This document shows, one piece after another, positions 1 through 6,922 of a DNA stretch of 17,225 nt. The stretch lies in NCBI GenBank assembly GCA_964480425.1, contig CAYZPY010000042.1, positions 1 through 17,225 on the forward strand. The letters run 5' to 3'. The translations under genes were made by a program, and so were the position numbers. Source of the DNA: CAYYMD01 sp964480425 (GTDB lineage: Bacteria; Planctomycetota; Phycisphaerae; SM23-33). The notes beneath the pieces were generated by a model. It was given only the letters and a program-made list of their open reading frames with translations, did no database searches and was not told where the DNA came from. Numbering within the stretch: the stretch's first letter is position 1; each line of letters starts with the position of its first letter.

Positions 1-82
1 TGCCGGACTCGTCCTCGGCGACGAACATGACGACAATCTTTCTGCAAACTGCTCTGGAAAACAATCGGAGGGCGATACGCAT
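1..82 (-). CDS. Possible start of a gene cut by the left edge
   Basis: On the minus strand an open frame starts with ATG at 82 and runs off the window at position 1, giving about 27 residues beginning MRIALRLFSRAVCRKIVV. A second in-frame ATG lies at 28, and a GTG lies 24 bases upstream of the first. No clear ribosome binding site precedes any of them. The only support is position: it follows three genes on the same strand, 56 bp after the metallopeptidase-like gene ends. No family is recognisable. It may be chance, because the frame is also open further upstream into the preceding gene. Confidence 0.22.
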   Translation of the reverse strand, partial: MRIALRLFSRAVCRKIVVMFVAEDESG

Positions 83-137
83 CCGCGCGGTGGGCCGCCG
101 AACCACAAGGGCTACGAGGATAGTGGCGGATACGGAT

Positions 138-1337
138 TCACTTGGCCGAGGCGTAGAGCGCGCGGAGGTACTGGGCGTTCGTGACGGCGTGTTCCTTCCA
201 TGCGGCGGCCAGAGCGCCGGCGAACTGCTCTTTGTGGGGGACGTACAGCGCCCGCTGGATGGCGTCGGTGACGGTGCACCCGTCACGGACGTGCTGGAGG
301 AATTGCCGGAACTGCCTGCGGGTGAGCTTGTTGTGCAGGTACTCGGTGAAGCTCAGCGCCTCGGCGTAGAACACGGACGGGTCGGTTATGTCGGCCCGAC
401 CGGTGGTCGCCAGGCGCGCCAGCGGTATGCCGTCTTCACCGTTCAGGACGGTTCCGGCCAGAACGAGGCGCTCGTTGTCGATTTGGCTTTCGGCCATCAT
501 CGCCAGACCCTCCTCGAGGAACAGCGGGCAGGGCGAGTCGCCGAAATATTCCCTCAGGACCAGGTGGCACATTTCGTGCGGCAGGACGCGGTCGAGCATG
601 ACGGGGTCGAATTTACCGCTTTTGTTTTTCTGCGTGAGGTCTATCCGTCGCACGACGCCGTCGAGTTCCTGGCGGAAGCTGAAATTCGCCCCCGACCATT
701 CCGGCGCGTCCCGGGCGTGGCTGAGATATTCCCGCCGATCGGTCCATACGTATATGTCCACCTTGTGGGGGTACTCCTGCCCGGCGAGGATCACGCCGCA
801 GATTCGCGACAGGGCGCGCTCGGCGCGTTCGGCGATGAGGCGGGCCAGTTCGGGATTCCAGGCGCGCACCACGAAGTGCTCGCTGGATTCGGTGTGTACC
901 TCGCTTTGGGTACGGGCGAGCCGCCTGAGTTGTCTGGCGGTTAGTTCTCCGAGACGGGTCTTTTCGGGGTCGGGCTTTTGCAGTGAGCGCCGGCAGGTCT
1001 CCATCTGCTCCAGCACGTAATCGCGAAGGTCGGCGCTGGTGCACAAGCCGAGAAACATCCTGTATGCCCGCAGCGCCTGTGTGTAGCGACCCGACCTTTG
1101 CCTGGCGGAGGCCACGATCAGCCAAGCCCTGTTGTTGGGCGCCTTGTGGCGGCTTCCCATCGCCAGCGACAGCGCCATGCGCTCGGCCTGGGGATATTGC
1201 TCCTCGGCGAGGCGCTTCAGGGCCGATTGTATCCGCGAGGCATCGTCGTGCGTATCGTCCCTCCCGGACATGGCGCCAAGCGCCGCGCACGCGCAGACGA
1301 GTATGCACAAAACGAGTTTTGCCCTATTTGTGATCAT
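138..1337 (-). CDS. Exported HExxH metallopeptidase-like protein (gluzincin fold likely)
   Basis: A 399-residue protein. The N-terminus has a hydrophobic export signal (residues about 6-23); Cys17 could be a lipidation site, but the lipobox is imperfect. Residues 35-120 look like a TPR-type helical segment (AERMALSLAM, RSGRYTQALRAYRMFL). The C-terminal half carries the zinc-peptidase signature HEMCH at 254-258, followed about 17-18 residues later by EEG (275-277), a spacing suited to a glutamate third zinc ligand as in peptidase MA-like and DUF1570-like proteins. This supports a secreted or periplasmic zinc hydrolase; the substrate cannot be read from the sequence. The ATG overlaps the stop of the upstream gene by 14 bp and has only a weak ribosome binding site, which suggests translational coupling. 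The peptidase-like call is well supported by the motif; activity is inference. Confidence 0.8.
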   Translation of the reverse strand: MITNRAKLVLCILVCACAALGAMSGRDDTHDDASRIQSALKRLAEEQYPQAERMALSLAMGSRHKAPNNRAWLIVASARQRSGRYTQALRAYRMFLGLCTSADLRDYVLEQMETCRRSLQKPDPEKTRLGELTARQLRRLARTQSEVHTESSEHFVVRAWNPELARLIAERAERALSRICGVILAGQEYPHKVDIYVWTDRREYLSHARDAPEWSGANFSFRQELDGVVRRIDLTQKNKSGKFDPVMLDRVLPHEMCHLVLREYFGDSPCPLFLEEGLAMMAESQIDNERLVLAGTVLNGEDGIPLARLATTGRADITDPSVFYAEALSFTEYLHNKLTRRQFRQFLQHVRDGCTVTDAIQRALYVPHKEQFAGALAAAWKEHAVTNAQYLRALYASAK

Positions 1338-2601
1338 CCAGTTCTGCCACCAGCACTTCCTGCATTTCGTCGATTTTTTTCAGGTCCGCCTGGGCCCACT
1401 TGATTTCCAGGACCAGTTCGCGCGGATAGGGTTCGGCTATCTGTAGGATTTCTTCCAGTTCCTCGCGCACGTTGTTGAGATAGTGATTCATCCTGATAAT
1501 GACGCCGGTGTATCCGCGCGGAGAGAGGTTTTCCTTTCCGAGTTTTTCTTTTTCCGCGTCGAATTTTTTTGCGTCCGATTCGACGATTTCCCTCACGGAT
1601 GCGATTCTTCTGCGTGCGATTTCCACGCGGTAGCTCCTGGAGATGCCCTCGACCAGTGCGTCGGCGCGGTCGAAGTCCTTTTCGGCCAGGGCGTACTTGG
1701 CGAGTGCTCCCGGCGCGTTGATGGATTCGATTTTATCGGCTTGTCGCATCGATTCTCGTCCGGCCTGGATCATCTTTTTGGCTTGCTGGCGCAGTGCGGC
1801 CTGGAGGACCATCGGCTCGGACAGCGAGGCCGGGCCCGGCTTGAGCGATTTTTCGCCCGGGTGCTGTTTTCCAAGCAGGCCTGCGGCCGGGGGGTAGGGC
1901 TCCTTCAGGACGTACATGCCGTCGGGATTCTCGCGGAGAATTTCGCCGATGACGGCGTACCGTATGGATTCGGGCTCATTGGCTGCGTAGGCGAGGTCGA
2001 GATACGTCTGGGAGGCGCGGGAGAATTTACCGCCACGCAAGAACGACCTGGCCAGCAGGCGCTTGGCCCGGAGTTTATCCGCCTGGGAGGGGGCGGCGGC
2101 GAGAACTTCCGGCAGCACCTCGTTGACGAGATGGTCGAACTGCCCGGCGTGAAATTTGCTCTGGGACAACTCCATTGCCTTGTCGAAGGTACGCCACTCG
2201 CCGTCGATTTTAATGTTTCCAAGTGCGTGCCTTGCCCCGGCGTGCTCGCTGTCCAGTTCGATTATCCTGTTGCAGATTTGCTCGGCCCGGTCTTCCAGGC
2301 CGTTTTCACGCGCCCACAGGGCCAGTTCCAGCATGGCGTCGGTGTCGCCCGGTTCGATGGCGCTTAACTTCTTTTCCAGTTGCTGGGCGGGAGTGTCTCT
2401 GAATTCGATGCGCAGGACCTTTTCGCGGCTGAGCGAAATCGTGCCGTAGGCCATCTCTATCGTGACCGTGTCGCCCTGAATGGTGGCGGTCCCCTCGAAA
2501 GTCCTTCCGTCGGTCAGAATCACCCTGTCGGCGGTGGCGGCGCCCGATATAAGCGCCATCACCAGAACGACGGACAGAATTCCGGGCTTCGACCCTGTCA
2601 T
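1324..2601 (-). CDS. Exported TPR-like protein with DGRTFEG N-terminal domain
   Basis: A 425-residue protein from ATG 2601. The longer frame opens with TTG at 2631, but ATG 2601 is preferred: it has AAAGGA just upstream, begins a proper signal peptide (MTGSKPGILSVVLVMALIS), and lies about 30 bases after the likely transcription start. After the signal comes a small beta-rich segment (about 25-60, DRVILTDGRTFEG then YGTISLSREKVLRIE), a pattern I associate with exported planctomycete proteins. Residues about 70-130 resemble tetratricopeptide repeats (AEQICNRIIELDSEHAGARH). The rest is highly charged and helical, with possible coiled coil near 330-425. No catalytic motif is visible. It probably acts outside the cytoplasm, perhaps as a scaffold for the overlapping HExxH protein encoded next. 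The precise function is unknown. Confidence 0.8.
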   Translation of the reverse strand: MTGSKPGILSVVLVMALISGAATADRVILTDGRTFEGTATIQGDTVTIEMAYGTISLSREKVLRIEFRDTPAQQLEKKLSAIEPGDTDAMLELALWARENGLEDRAEQICNRIIELDSEHAGARHALGNIKIDGEWRTFDKAMELSQSKFHAGQFDHLVNEVLPEVLAAAPSQADKLRAKRLLARSFLRGGKFSRASQTYLDLAYAANEPESIRYAVIGEILRENPDGMYVLKEPYPPAAGLLGKQHPGEKSLKPGPASLSEPMVLQAALRQQAKKMIQAGRESMRQADKIESINAPGALAKYALAEKDFDRADALVEGISRSYRVEIARRRIASVREIVESDAKKFDAEKEKLGKENLSPRGYTGVIIRMNHYLNNVREELEEILQIAEPYPRELVLEIKWAQADLKKIDEMQEVLVAELDDHK

Positions 2602-2636
2602 GGTCCTTTGCTCTTTACCTTTCCTCCACAAAACTA

Positions 2637-2664
2637 ATTATATCGTTTTTTTGGCGGTTGCGAA
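2637..2664 (-). promoter_or_regulatory. Candidate sigma-70 promoter for the TPR-like/HExxH gene pair
   Basis: On the minus strand a perfect -10 hexamer TATAAT (2642-2637) is preceded after 16 bases by TTCGCA (2664-2659), four of six matches to the -35 consensus. Transcription would start near 2630, leaving a leader of about 30 bases before ATG 2601. The spacer is A-rich. Confidence 0.5.
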
Positions 2665-2697
2665 GCGTAAATATCCTTAAATCGCCGCCGCCGGATG

Positions 2698-3888
2698 TTA
2701 TTCGCCCGGTTTGGTCAGTCTGCGATAGTCCCTCATTGCCTTTTTGCGCATGTGCCCGCCCTTTCCGGTTGAGCGGTTTTTGATGAGTTTCGCTATGAGG
2801 CGCTCGACCTCCCCGGCGTCCAGCGGCAGCGAGACGGTCTTGTTTTTGTACCCGGCCACGTACATGGTGTTGGTCAGCTCCAGTTGGTTCAGCGCCTCCT
2901 GGCCCGGCGCGTCCATTTGTCCCTTGCCCAGCAGGTGTCGCGCGAAGTTGCGCACAATCAGAATATGCTTTCCGCCCGGTTCTTTGGGCAGCGGCACCTG
3001 CTTCCAGGTTACCTTCTGTCCCCCGGCGGCCTGTTTGATGACGTCCTGCCCGCCGCCGGAGAATATGTGCTCGGAGATCGGCATCCGCAGTTTGCCGTGC
3101 CTGATCCTGCCCTCTTGGCAGACGAGCGTGCCCTTGTCGCCGCTTATCATCATCTGCTCGTATCCGGGCTCTTCTGCCGTGGTGGCGTAGATGTATCCGA
3201 CCTTCCCGTTGCCGTAATCCAGCAGGAAGTTGGCGGTGTCCTCCACCTCGATATTGTGCATGCGGGTGGACAGCAGGCCCATGATGCGATTAGGCATGCC
3301 GCCTATCCACTGGAACAGGTCCAGGTGGTGAGGCGCCTGGTTGAGCAGCACGCCGCCGCCTTCGCCGTCCCAGGTTCCGCGCCACGCGCCGCTGTCGAAG
3401 TAAGACTGGAGTCGCAGCCAGTTGGAACAGATAAGTTGTATGCGGAAGACCTCGCCGATGGCGCCGCTGTCCACCAGGCGCTTCATCTTTAGCATAATCG
3501 AACGGGTGCGATGGTGAAACACCACGCCCAGCGCCCTGCGGCGTTTTTTGCATTCAGCCACCGCGGCGCGGGCGGGTCCTATCGTCGAGGCCAGCGGTTT
3601 CTCGCACAATACGTGCAGTCCCGCCCGGGCGGCGCGTATCACCAGCGGGGGGTGCCAGTAGTGTGGCGTGGCCACAATCACCGCGTCGCACAGGCCCGCG
3701 TCGTACATCTTCTGCGGTTCGGTGAAGTGCGGTAGGTCGTATTTTTCGCCGTATTTGCGGGCCCTTTCGGGCTTTCTGTCGCACAGGGCGGTGAGCGTGA
3801 AGTCCCTACTACCGGACTCGACGATGTTCTGGGCGTGGCGCGAGCCGATATTGCCCAGCCCGACGATGCCGAAGCGTATCTTTCCCAT
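2698..3888 (-). CDS. Gfo/Idh/MocA family NAD(P)-dependent oxidoreductase
   Basis: A 396-residue protein of usual family length. The N-terminal Rossmann fold shows GLGNIG at residues 10-15 after the first strand (IRFGIV). The family motif CEKPLA lies at 95-100, with the lysine that lines the active site. The C-terminal alpha/beta domain has GGGVLLNQAPHHLDL at 177-191, where His187/188 take the usual catalytic histidine position. Family members oxidise or reduce sugars, inositols and related compounds with bound NAD(P); the substrate cannot be assigned. There is no signal peptide, so it is probably cytoplasmic. The ATG at 3888 has a strong AAGGAAGGTG ribosome binding site. It ends 97 bp before the next minus-strand gene, which has its own promoter candidate, so co-transcription is uncertain. 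Confidence 0.9.
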   Translation of the reverse strand: MGKIRFGIVGLGNIGSRHAQNIVESGSRDFTLTALCDRKPERARKYGEKYDLPHFTEPQKMYDAGLCDAVIVATPHYWHPPLVIRAARAGLHVLCEKPLASTIGPARAAVAECKKRRRALGVVFHHRTRSIMLKMKRLVDSGAIGEVFRIQLICSNWLRLQSYFDSGAWRGTWDGEGGGVLLNQAPHHLDLFQWIGGMPNRIMGLLSTRMHNIEVEDTANFLLDYGNGKVGYIYATTAEEPGYEQMMISGDKGTLVCQEGRIRHGKLRMPISEHIFSGGGQDVIKQAAGGQKVTWKQVPLPKEPGGKHILIVRNFARHLLGKGQMDAPGQEALNQLELTNTMYVAGYKNKTVSLPLDAGEVERLIAKLIKNRSTGKGGHMRKKAMRDYRRLTKPGE

Positions 3889-3931
3889 CTCGTCACCTTC
3901 CTTTTGTGGTTTTGCAATGCGCGGGTGCGTT

Positions 3932-3959
3932 AGTATATGCGATTTTTGAAACGTTGCAA
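3932..3959 (-). promoter_or_regulatory. Candidate sigma-70 promoter of the Gfo/Idh/MocA gene
   Basis: On the minus strand TTGCAA (3959-3954) and TATACT (3937-3932, five of six consensus bases) are separated by 16 bases. The start point would be near 3925, about 37 bases before the gene. TTGCAA is its own reverse complement and lies in a GTTGCAAC palindrome, so it could also serve the divergent trpF gene. The plus-strand partner (TAGAGT) is weaker. Confidence 0.45.
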
Positions 3960-3989
3960 CTGTCGCCGGGCGGGATTAGAGTTATCCCG

Positions 3990-4652
3990 ATGCCGCGCGT
4001 ACGCGTAAAGATCGAAGGGCTGCGGGACCTCGAGACCGCCCTCGCCGTCGCCCGCCTGGGCGCCGAGGCGTTGGGGTTCGTGTTCGCCGAATCGCCCCGC
4101 CGGGTGACGCCGGAGACGGCGGGCGAAATAGTCGCCGCATTGCCGCCGTTCGTCGCTGCGGTGGGCGTGTTCGTAAACGCCCCGCCGCAGCGGATAAACG
4201 AAATCATCTCCCAAACCGGCATCGGATACGTGCAACTGCACGGCGACGAAGGCCCGCAGGTCGTCGGCCATATAAACGCACGGTGCCTCAAGGCCTTTCG
4301 CATCCGCGATGAAAGATGGATTGACGAAATTGACGCCTGGCTGGACGCGCTGGGCGATGCGCGCCTGGCCGGAATTGTCCTGGACGCCTACGACAAGTCC
4401 GCCTACGGCGGGACAGGCAAAAAGTTCAACTGGGACATGGTCGCCGACGCCCGCGCGGCAGGACGGCTGGAGAATCTCCCGCCGATTATCCTTGCCGGCG
4501 GGCTAGGCCCGGACAGCGTGCCCGAGGCGATTAAGACCGTCCGTCCCCACGCCGTGGACGTCGCCTCCGGCGTGGAGTCCGAACCGGGCGTCAAGGACCT
4601 GTCCAAAGTCGCCGCGTTCATCAATGCGGCGTATCAGGTTGCAGATGAATAA
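3990..4652 (+). CDS. trpF: Phosphoribosylanthranilate isomerase (TrpF) with the catalytic Cys replaced by Glu
   Basis: A 220-residue TIM barrel that would convert N-(5-phosphoribosyl)anthranilate to CdRP in tryptophan synthesis. ATG 3990 is chosen because family proteins begin with this strand; an upstream in-frame ATG at 3906 would add an unrelated segment. Visible motifs are ALGFVFAESPRRV (27-39), VQLHGDE (81-87), LDAY with the expected general acid Asp132, GGTGKKFNW (140-148), LAGGLGPDSV (168-177) and the phosphate-binding end DVASGVE (190-196). The usual first-strand motif is KICG(L/I); here it reads KIEG, so Glu9 replaces the conserved catalytic Cys, while everything around it is normal. 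The gene stands alone, with no other trp gene in the window, and ends at a strong terminator. TrpF identity is secure; activity is less certain. Confidence 0.92.
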   Translation: MPRVRVKIEGLRDLETALAVARLGAEALGFVFAESPRRVTPETAGEIVAALPPFVAAVGVFVNAPPQRINEIISQTGIGYVQLHGDEGPQVVGHINARCLKAFRIRDERWIDEIDAWLDALGDARLAGIVLDAYDKSAYGGTGKKFNWDMVADARAAGRLENLPPIILAGGLGPDSVPEAIKTVRPHAVDVASGVESEPGVKDLSKVAAFINAAYQVADE

Positions 4653-4656
4653 ATCA

Positions 4657-4688
4657 CAGCCCGCGGATGGAAATCCGCGGGCTGTTTT
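4657..4688 (+). terminator. Rho-independent terminator after trpF
   Basis: A perfect 12-bp stem (4657-4668 with 4673-4684) closes a GGAA tetraloop and is followed by TTTT. It begins 4 bases after the trpF stop, so trpF and ahcY are very probably separate transcripts. Confidence 0.9.
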
Positions 4689-4946
4689 ATGCTTACCGTG
4701 GGTCGGCGGCCTTGGCGGGTCGCGTGCCGGGAATCCGGTTTGATATGCGCGTGGGATTCTTCGGTTATCTCCCGGTTCACCCAGCGGCACATCGGCTCCA
4801 TGCAGCGGACGGTGACGGGGGCTTTCTTGTGGTCGCGGATTTTATTTCGGTATCCTGAAAAAATCCTGTTTGCAAATCGCGCTTCAAGCGACAACAATAT
4901 CGCGTTAATCGCTGTTCCCCCCAAAAAACCCTACCGCGAGGAGACT
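4689..4946. other. Leader region before ahcY, no assigned element
   Basis: This stretch between the trpF terminator and ahcY holds no recognisable riboswitch: I looked for an SAH or SAM aptamer and saw no convincing core. A plus-strand promoter candidate is weak (TTGTGG, 18 bases, TATCCT near 4829-4858). An 11-base palindrome CGCTTCAAGCG lies near 4880-4890. On the minus strand a small open frame covers much of it (see findings). Confidence 0.4.
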
Positions 4947-6218
4947 ATGGCAAAGACAAAAAATTACGACGTGAAGGACCTCAAGCAGGCCGCCGAAGGC
5001 AAGCGGCGCATTCTGTGGGCGGACAACAACATGCCCGTCCTGGGCGAGGTGCGCAAGCGCTTCGTCAGGGAAAAGCCGCTAAAGGGTCGGCGGATGAGCG
5101 CGTGTTTGCACGTCACCGCCGAGACGGCTAACCTGTGCCGCACGCTCCAGGCGGGCGGGGCGGACCTGGTGCTGTGCGCGTCGAACCCGCTGTCCACGCA
5201 GGACGACGTAGCCGCGGCTATGGTCAAGCACTTCGACATCCGTGTGTACTCCGTCAAGGGCGAAAACCGCAAGCGCTACTACGACCACATCGCCGCCGCC
5301 TGCCGCCACAAACCCTCGGTCACCATGGACGACGGGGCGGACCTGGTCAACGCCCTGCACGGGAAATTCAAAAATTTCGCCGGCGACATCGCCGCCTCGA
5401 TGGAAGAGACTACCACCGGCGTGATACGCTTGCGGGCGATGGACTCTGCGGGCGTGCTGAAGTTCCCGGTCATCGCGGTCAACGACGCGGCCACAAAGCA
5501 CCTGTTCGACAACCGCTACGGCACCGGTCAAAGCACCATAGACGGGATAATCCGCGCCACGGACATACTGATGGCCGGTAAAAACGTGGTGGTGGCCGGT
5601 TACGGCTGGTGCGGACTGGGCGTGGCGACACGGGCCTGCGGGGCGGGCGCAAACGTTATCGTCTGCGAGGTGGACCCCATCCGCGCGCTTCAGGCGGCGA
5701 TGGACGGCTACCGCGTGATGAAGATGCGCCAGGCGGCGAAAATCGGCGACCTGTTCGTGACAACCACCGGCGACATAAACGCCATAGACGAAATGCACTT
5801 CAAGAACATGAAGGACGGCGCGATAGTGGCCAACAGCGGGCACTTCAACGTCGAGGTGAATCTCGATGCGCTTGGGAAAATGTCCCGCAAGATCAACCGC
5901 GGTGTGCGCGAAGGCGTAGACGAGTACGTGCTGGGCGGGGGCAAGCGGATATTCGTTCTGGGCGAGGGTCGGCTGGTAAACCTCGCCTGCGCCGAGGGTC
6001 ATCCCGCGGCGGTGATGGACATGTCATTCGCCGTCCAGGCGCTGACAACCGAGTACGCCCTGAAAAACGCCGGTAAACTTGCCCTCAAGGTTCACAACGT
6101 TCCCGCCGAAATAGACAGTTGGGTGGCGCGGCTTAAACTAAAGACCATGGGCGTGTCCATAGACAAACTGACCTCCCAGCAGAAGGAATACCTCGCCTCG
6201 TTTCACATGGGCACATGA
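4947..6218 (+). CDS. ahcY: Adenosylhomocysteinase (S-adenosylhomocysteine hydrolase)
   Basis: A 423-residue cytoplasmic enzyme that splits S-adenosylhomocysteine into adenosine and homocysteine with tightly bound NAD, keeping methylation reactions running. ATG 4947 is chosen because GCGAGGAG lies 3 bases upstream and the family N-terminus starts here; the open frame extends to 4689 but that part is unlike the family. Visible motifs are HVTAETANLCRTL (55-67), CASNPLSTQDDVAA (77-90), SMEETTTGV (151-159), a substrate-lysine/aspartate region KFPVIAVND (182-190), NRYGTGQST (199-207), the NAD site VAGYGWCGLG (226-235), and GHPAAVMDMSF near 371. The GYGWCG form and the total length match the shorter archaeal and Thermotoga type, not the longer E. 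coli-absent/eukaryotic type. No methionine-cycle partner is next to it. Confidence 0.96.
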   Translation: MAKTKNYDVKDLKQAAEGKRRILWADNNMPVLGEVRKRFVREKPLKGRRMSACLHVTAETANLCRTLQAGGADLVLCASNPLSTQDDVAAAMVKHFDIRVYSVKGENRKRYYDHIAAACRHKPSVTMDDGADLVNALHGKFKNFAGDIAASMEETTTGVIRLRAMDSAGVLKFPVIAVNDAATKHLFDNRYGTGQSTIDGIIRATDILMAGKNVVVAGYGWCGLGVATRACGAGANVIVCEVDPIRALQAAMDGYRVMKMRQAAKIGDLFVTTTGDINAIDEMHFKNMKDGAIVANSGHFNVEVNLDALGKMSRKINRGVREGVDEYVLGGGKRIFVLGEGRLVNLACAEGHPAAVMDMSFAVQALTTEYALKNAGKLALKVHNVPAEIDSWVARLKLKTMGVSIDKLTSQQKEYLASFHMGT

Positions 6219-6254
6219 GGCGGGATAACGACATGGCGGTCCGTTGCAGACCTC

Positions 6255-6278
6255 GGTCCGGTCGTCGGGCGACGGACC
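6255..6278 (+). other. Hairpin between ahcY and the EIIA-like gene
   Basis: GGTCC pairs with GGACC, and an inner GTCG pairs with CGAC across one bulged base and a TCGGG loop, giving nine pairs in all. No T-tract follows, so it is not a standard terminator. It may attenuate or process the transcript ahead of the EIIA-like gene, or be a chance product of GC-rich DNA. Confidence 0.35.
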
Positions 6279-6318
6279 CCCGTGTGCCACATGGAGTATC
6301 CAGACAGGTTCGACGCGT

Positions 6319-6789
6319 ATGCGACTGACGGACATTCTTACACCCCGGCGGATTAAGGTCCCGCTCGCCTCGGATTCCAAGGCCGGGATTATCAAGGAAC
6401 TTGTCGACCTGCTCGCCGCCGACAAAGCCCTGCACGATCGCGACCGGATGCTCCAGGCAGTCATGGAGCGCGAGCGGACCCGCACTACCGCCGTGGGTGA
6501 GGGGCTGGCGATACCACACGGAAAGAGCGCCGCCGCCGCCCGGTTGGCGATGTCGCTGGGAAAGGTCCCGCGCGGGGTGGACTTCAACAGCGTGGACGGA
6601 AAACCCGTAACGCTGGTGTTTCTGCTGGTCAGTCCCATGGACAAGACCGGTCCGCACATCCAGGCGCTGGCCCGGCTGAGCAAGGCCATGACCGACGTGG
6701 ACCTCAAGGCGGCGATGGAGAAGGCAAAAAACGCCAAAAAGGTCTATAAACTCCTGGCCGACTGGGATGAACGAAACGCCAACGGTTGA
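6319..6789 (+). CDS. PtsN-like PTS EIIA (nitrogen-type) domain protein
   Basis: A 156-residue single-domain protein of the EIIA-fructose/nitrogen fold. The phosphorylatable histidine is His67 in the signature VGEGLAIPHGKS (59-70), and a second family motif, PHIQALARLS, lies near 114-123. Usual length is 150-160 residues, so it looks complete. ATG 6319 is chosen because homologues begin with a short segment like MRLTDILTP; an in-frame ATG at 6244 would add unrelated sequence. The ribosome binding site is weak. No sugar permease (EIIB/EIIC) is near, which favours a regulatory role over sugar uptake, as in PtsN of the nitrogen PTS. It lies 133 bp upstream of a kinase/sigma-54 activator pair on the same strand, so a shared regulatory circuit is plausible. 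EI and HPr partners are not in the window. Confidence 0.88.
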   Translation: MRLTDILTPRRIKVPLASDSKAGIIKELVDLLAADKALHDRDRMLQAVMERERTRTTAVGEGLAIPHGKSAAAARLAMSLGKVPRGVDFNSVDGKPVTLVFLLVSPMDKTGPHIQALARLSKAMTDVDLKAAMEKAKNAKKVYKLLADWDERNANG

Positions 6790-6854
6790 CTCCCTTTGTC
6801 CGATACGCCGCTGTCGGCGATGCGCCGAATCTCTCGTGCGGCTCGCGTAAACGG

Positions 6855-6875
6855 GTGAGTTTTTATAAAATTCAC
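6855..6875. promoter_or_regulatory. Near-palindromic AT-rich site before the kinase gene
   Basis: GTGAGTTTT and AAAATTCAC flank TAT; eight of ten base pairs match around the centre. It contains TATAAA (6864-6869), which could be a -10 element, but no -35 hexamer lies at the right distance. It may be an operator overlapping a promoter for the kinase/response-regulator pair. Confidence 0.35.
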
Positions 6876-6886
6876 TTCTTTAACCG

Positions 6887-6905
6887 GGCGGGCGGTTTGC
6901 CCGCC
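6887..6905 (+). other. GC-rich hairpin just before the kinase ribosome binding site
   Basis: GGCGGGC (6887-6893) pairs perfectly with GCCCGCC (6899-6905) across a five-base loop. No T-tract follows. It ends about 6 bases before the kinase's TGGAG ribosome binding site and could affect translation of the kinase gene. Confidence 0.4.
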
Positions 6906-6922
6906 GGCGTTGGAGACCGCCG

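Noticed and set aside
27..944. Long plus-strand open frame of 305 codons
   Set aside because: It is antisense to the HExxH protein gene, has a repetitive Val/Gly/Arg-rich composition typical of shadow frames in GC-rich DNA, and shows no motif.
1483..2367. Plus-strand open frame of 294 codons
   Set aside because: Antisense to the TPR-like gene, with no ribosome binding site or domain.
4689..4946. SAH or SAM riboswitch before ahcY
   Set aside because: The gene makes this an obvious expectation, but I could not find the conserved core or the expected pairing pattern. A covariance-model search would settle it.
5079..6002. Long minus-strand open frame of 307 codons
   Set aside because: It is fully antisense to ahcY, which is certain; the composition (His/Val/Ala/Arg-rich) is that of a shadow.
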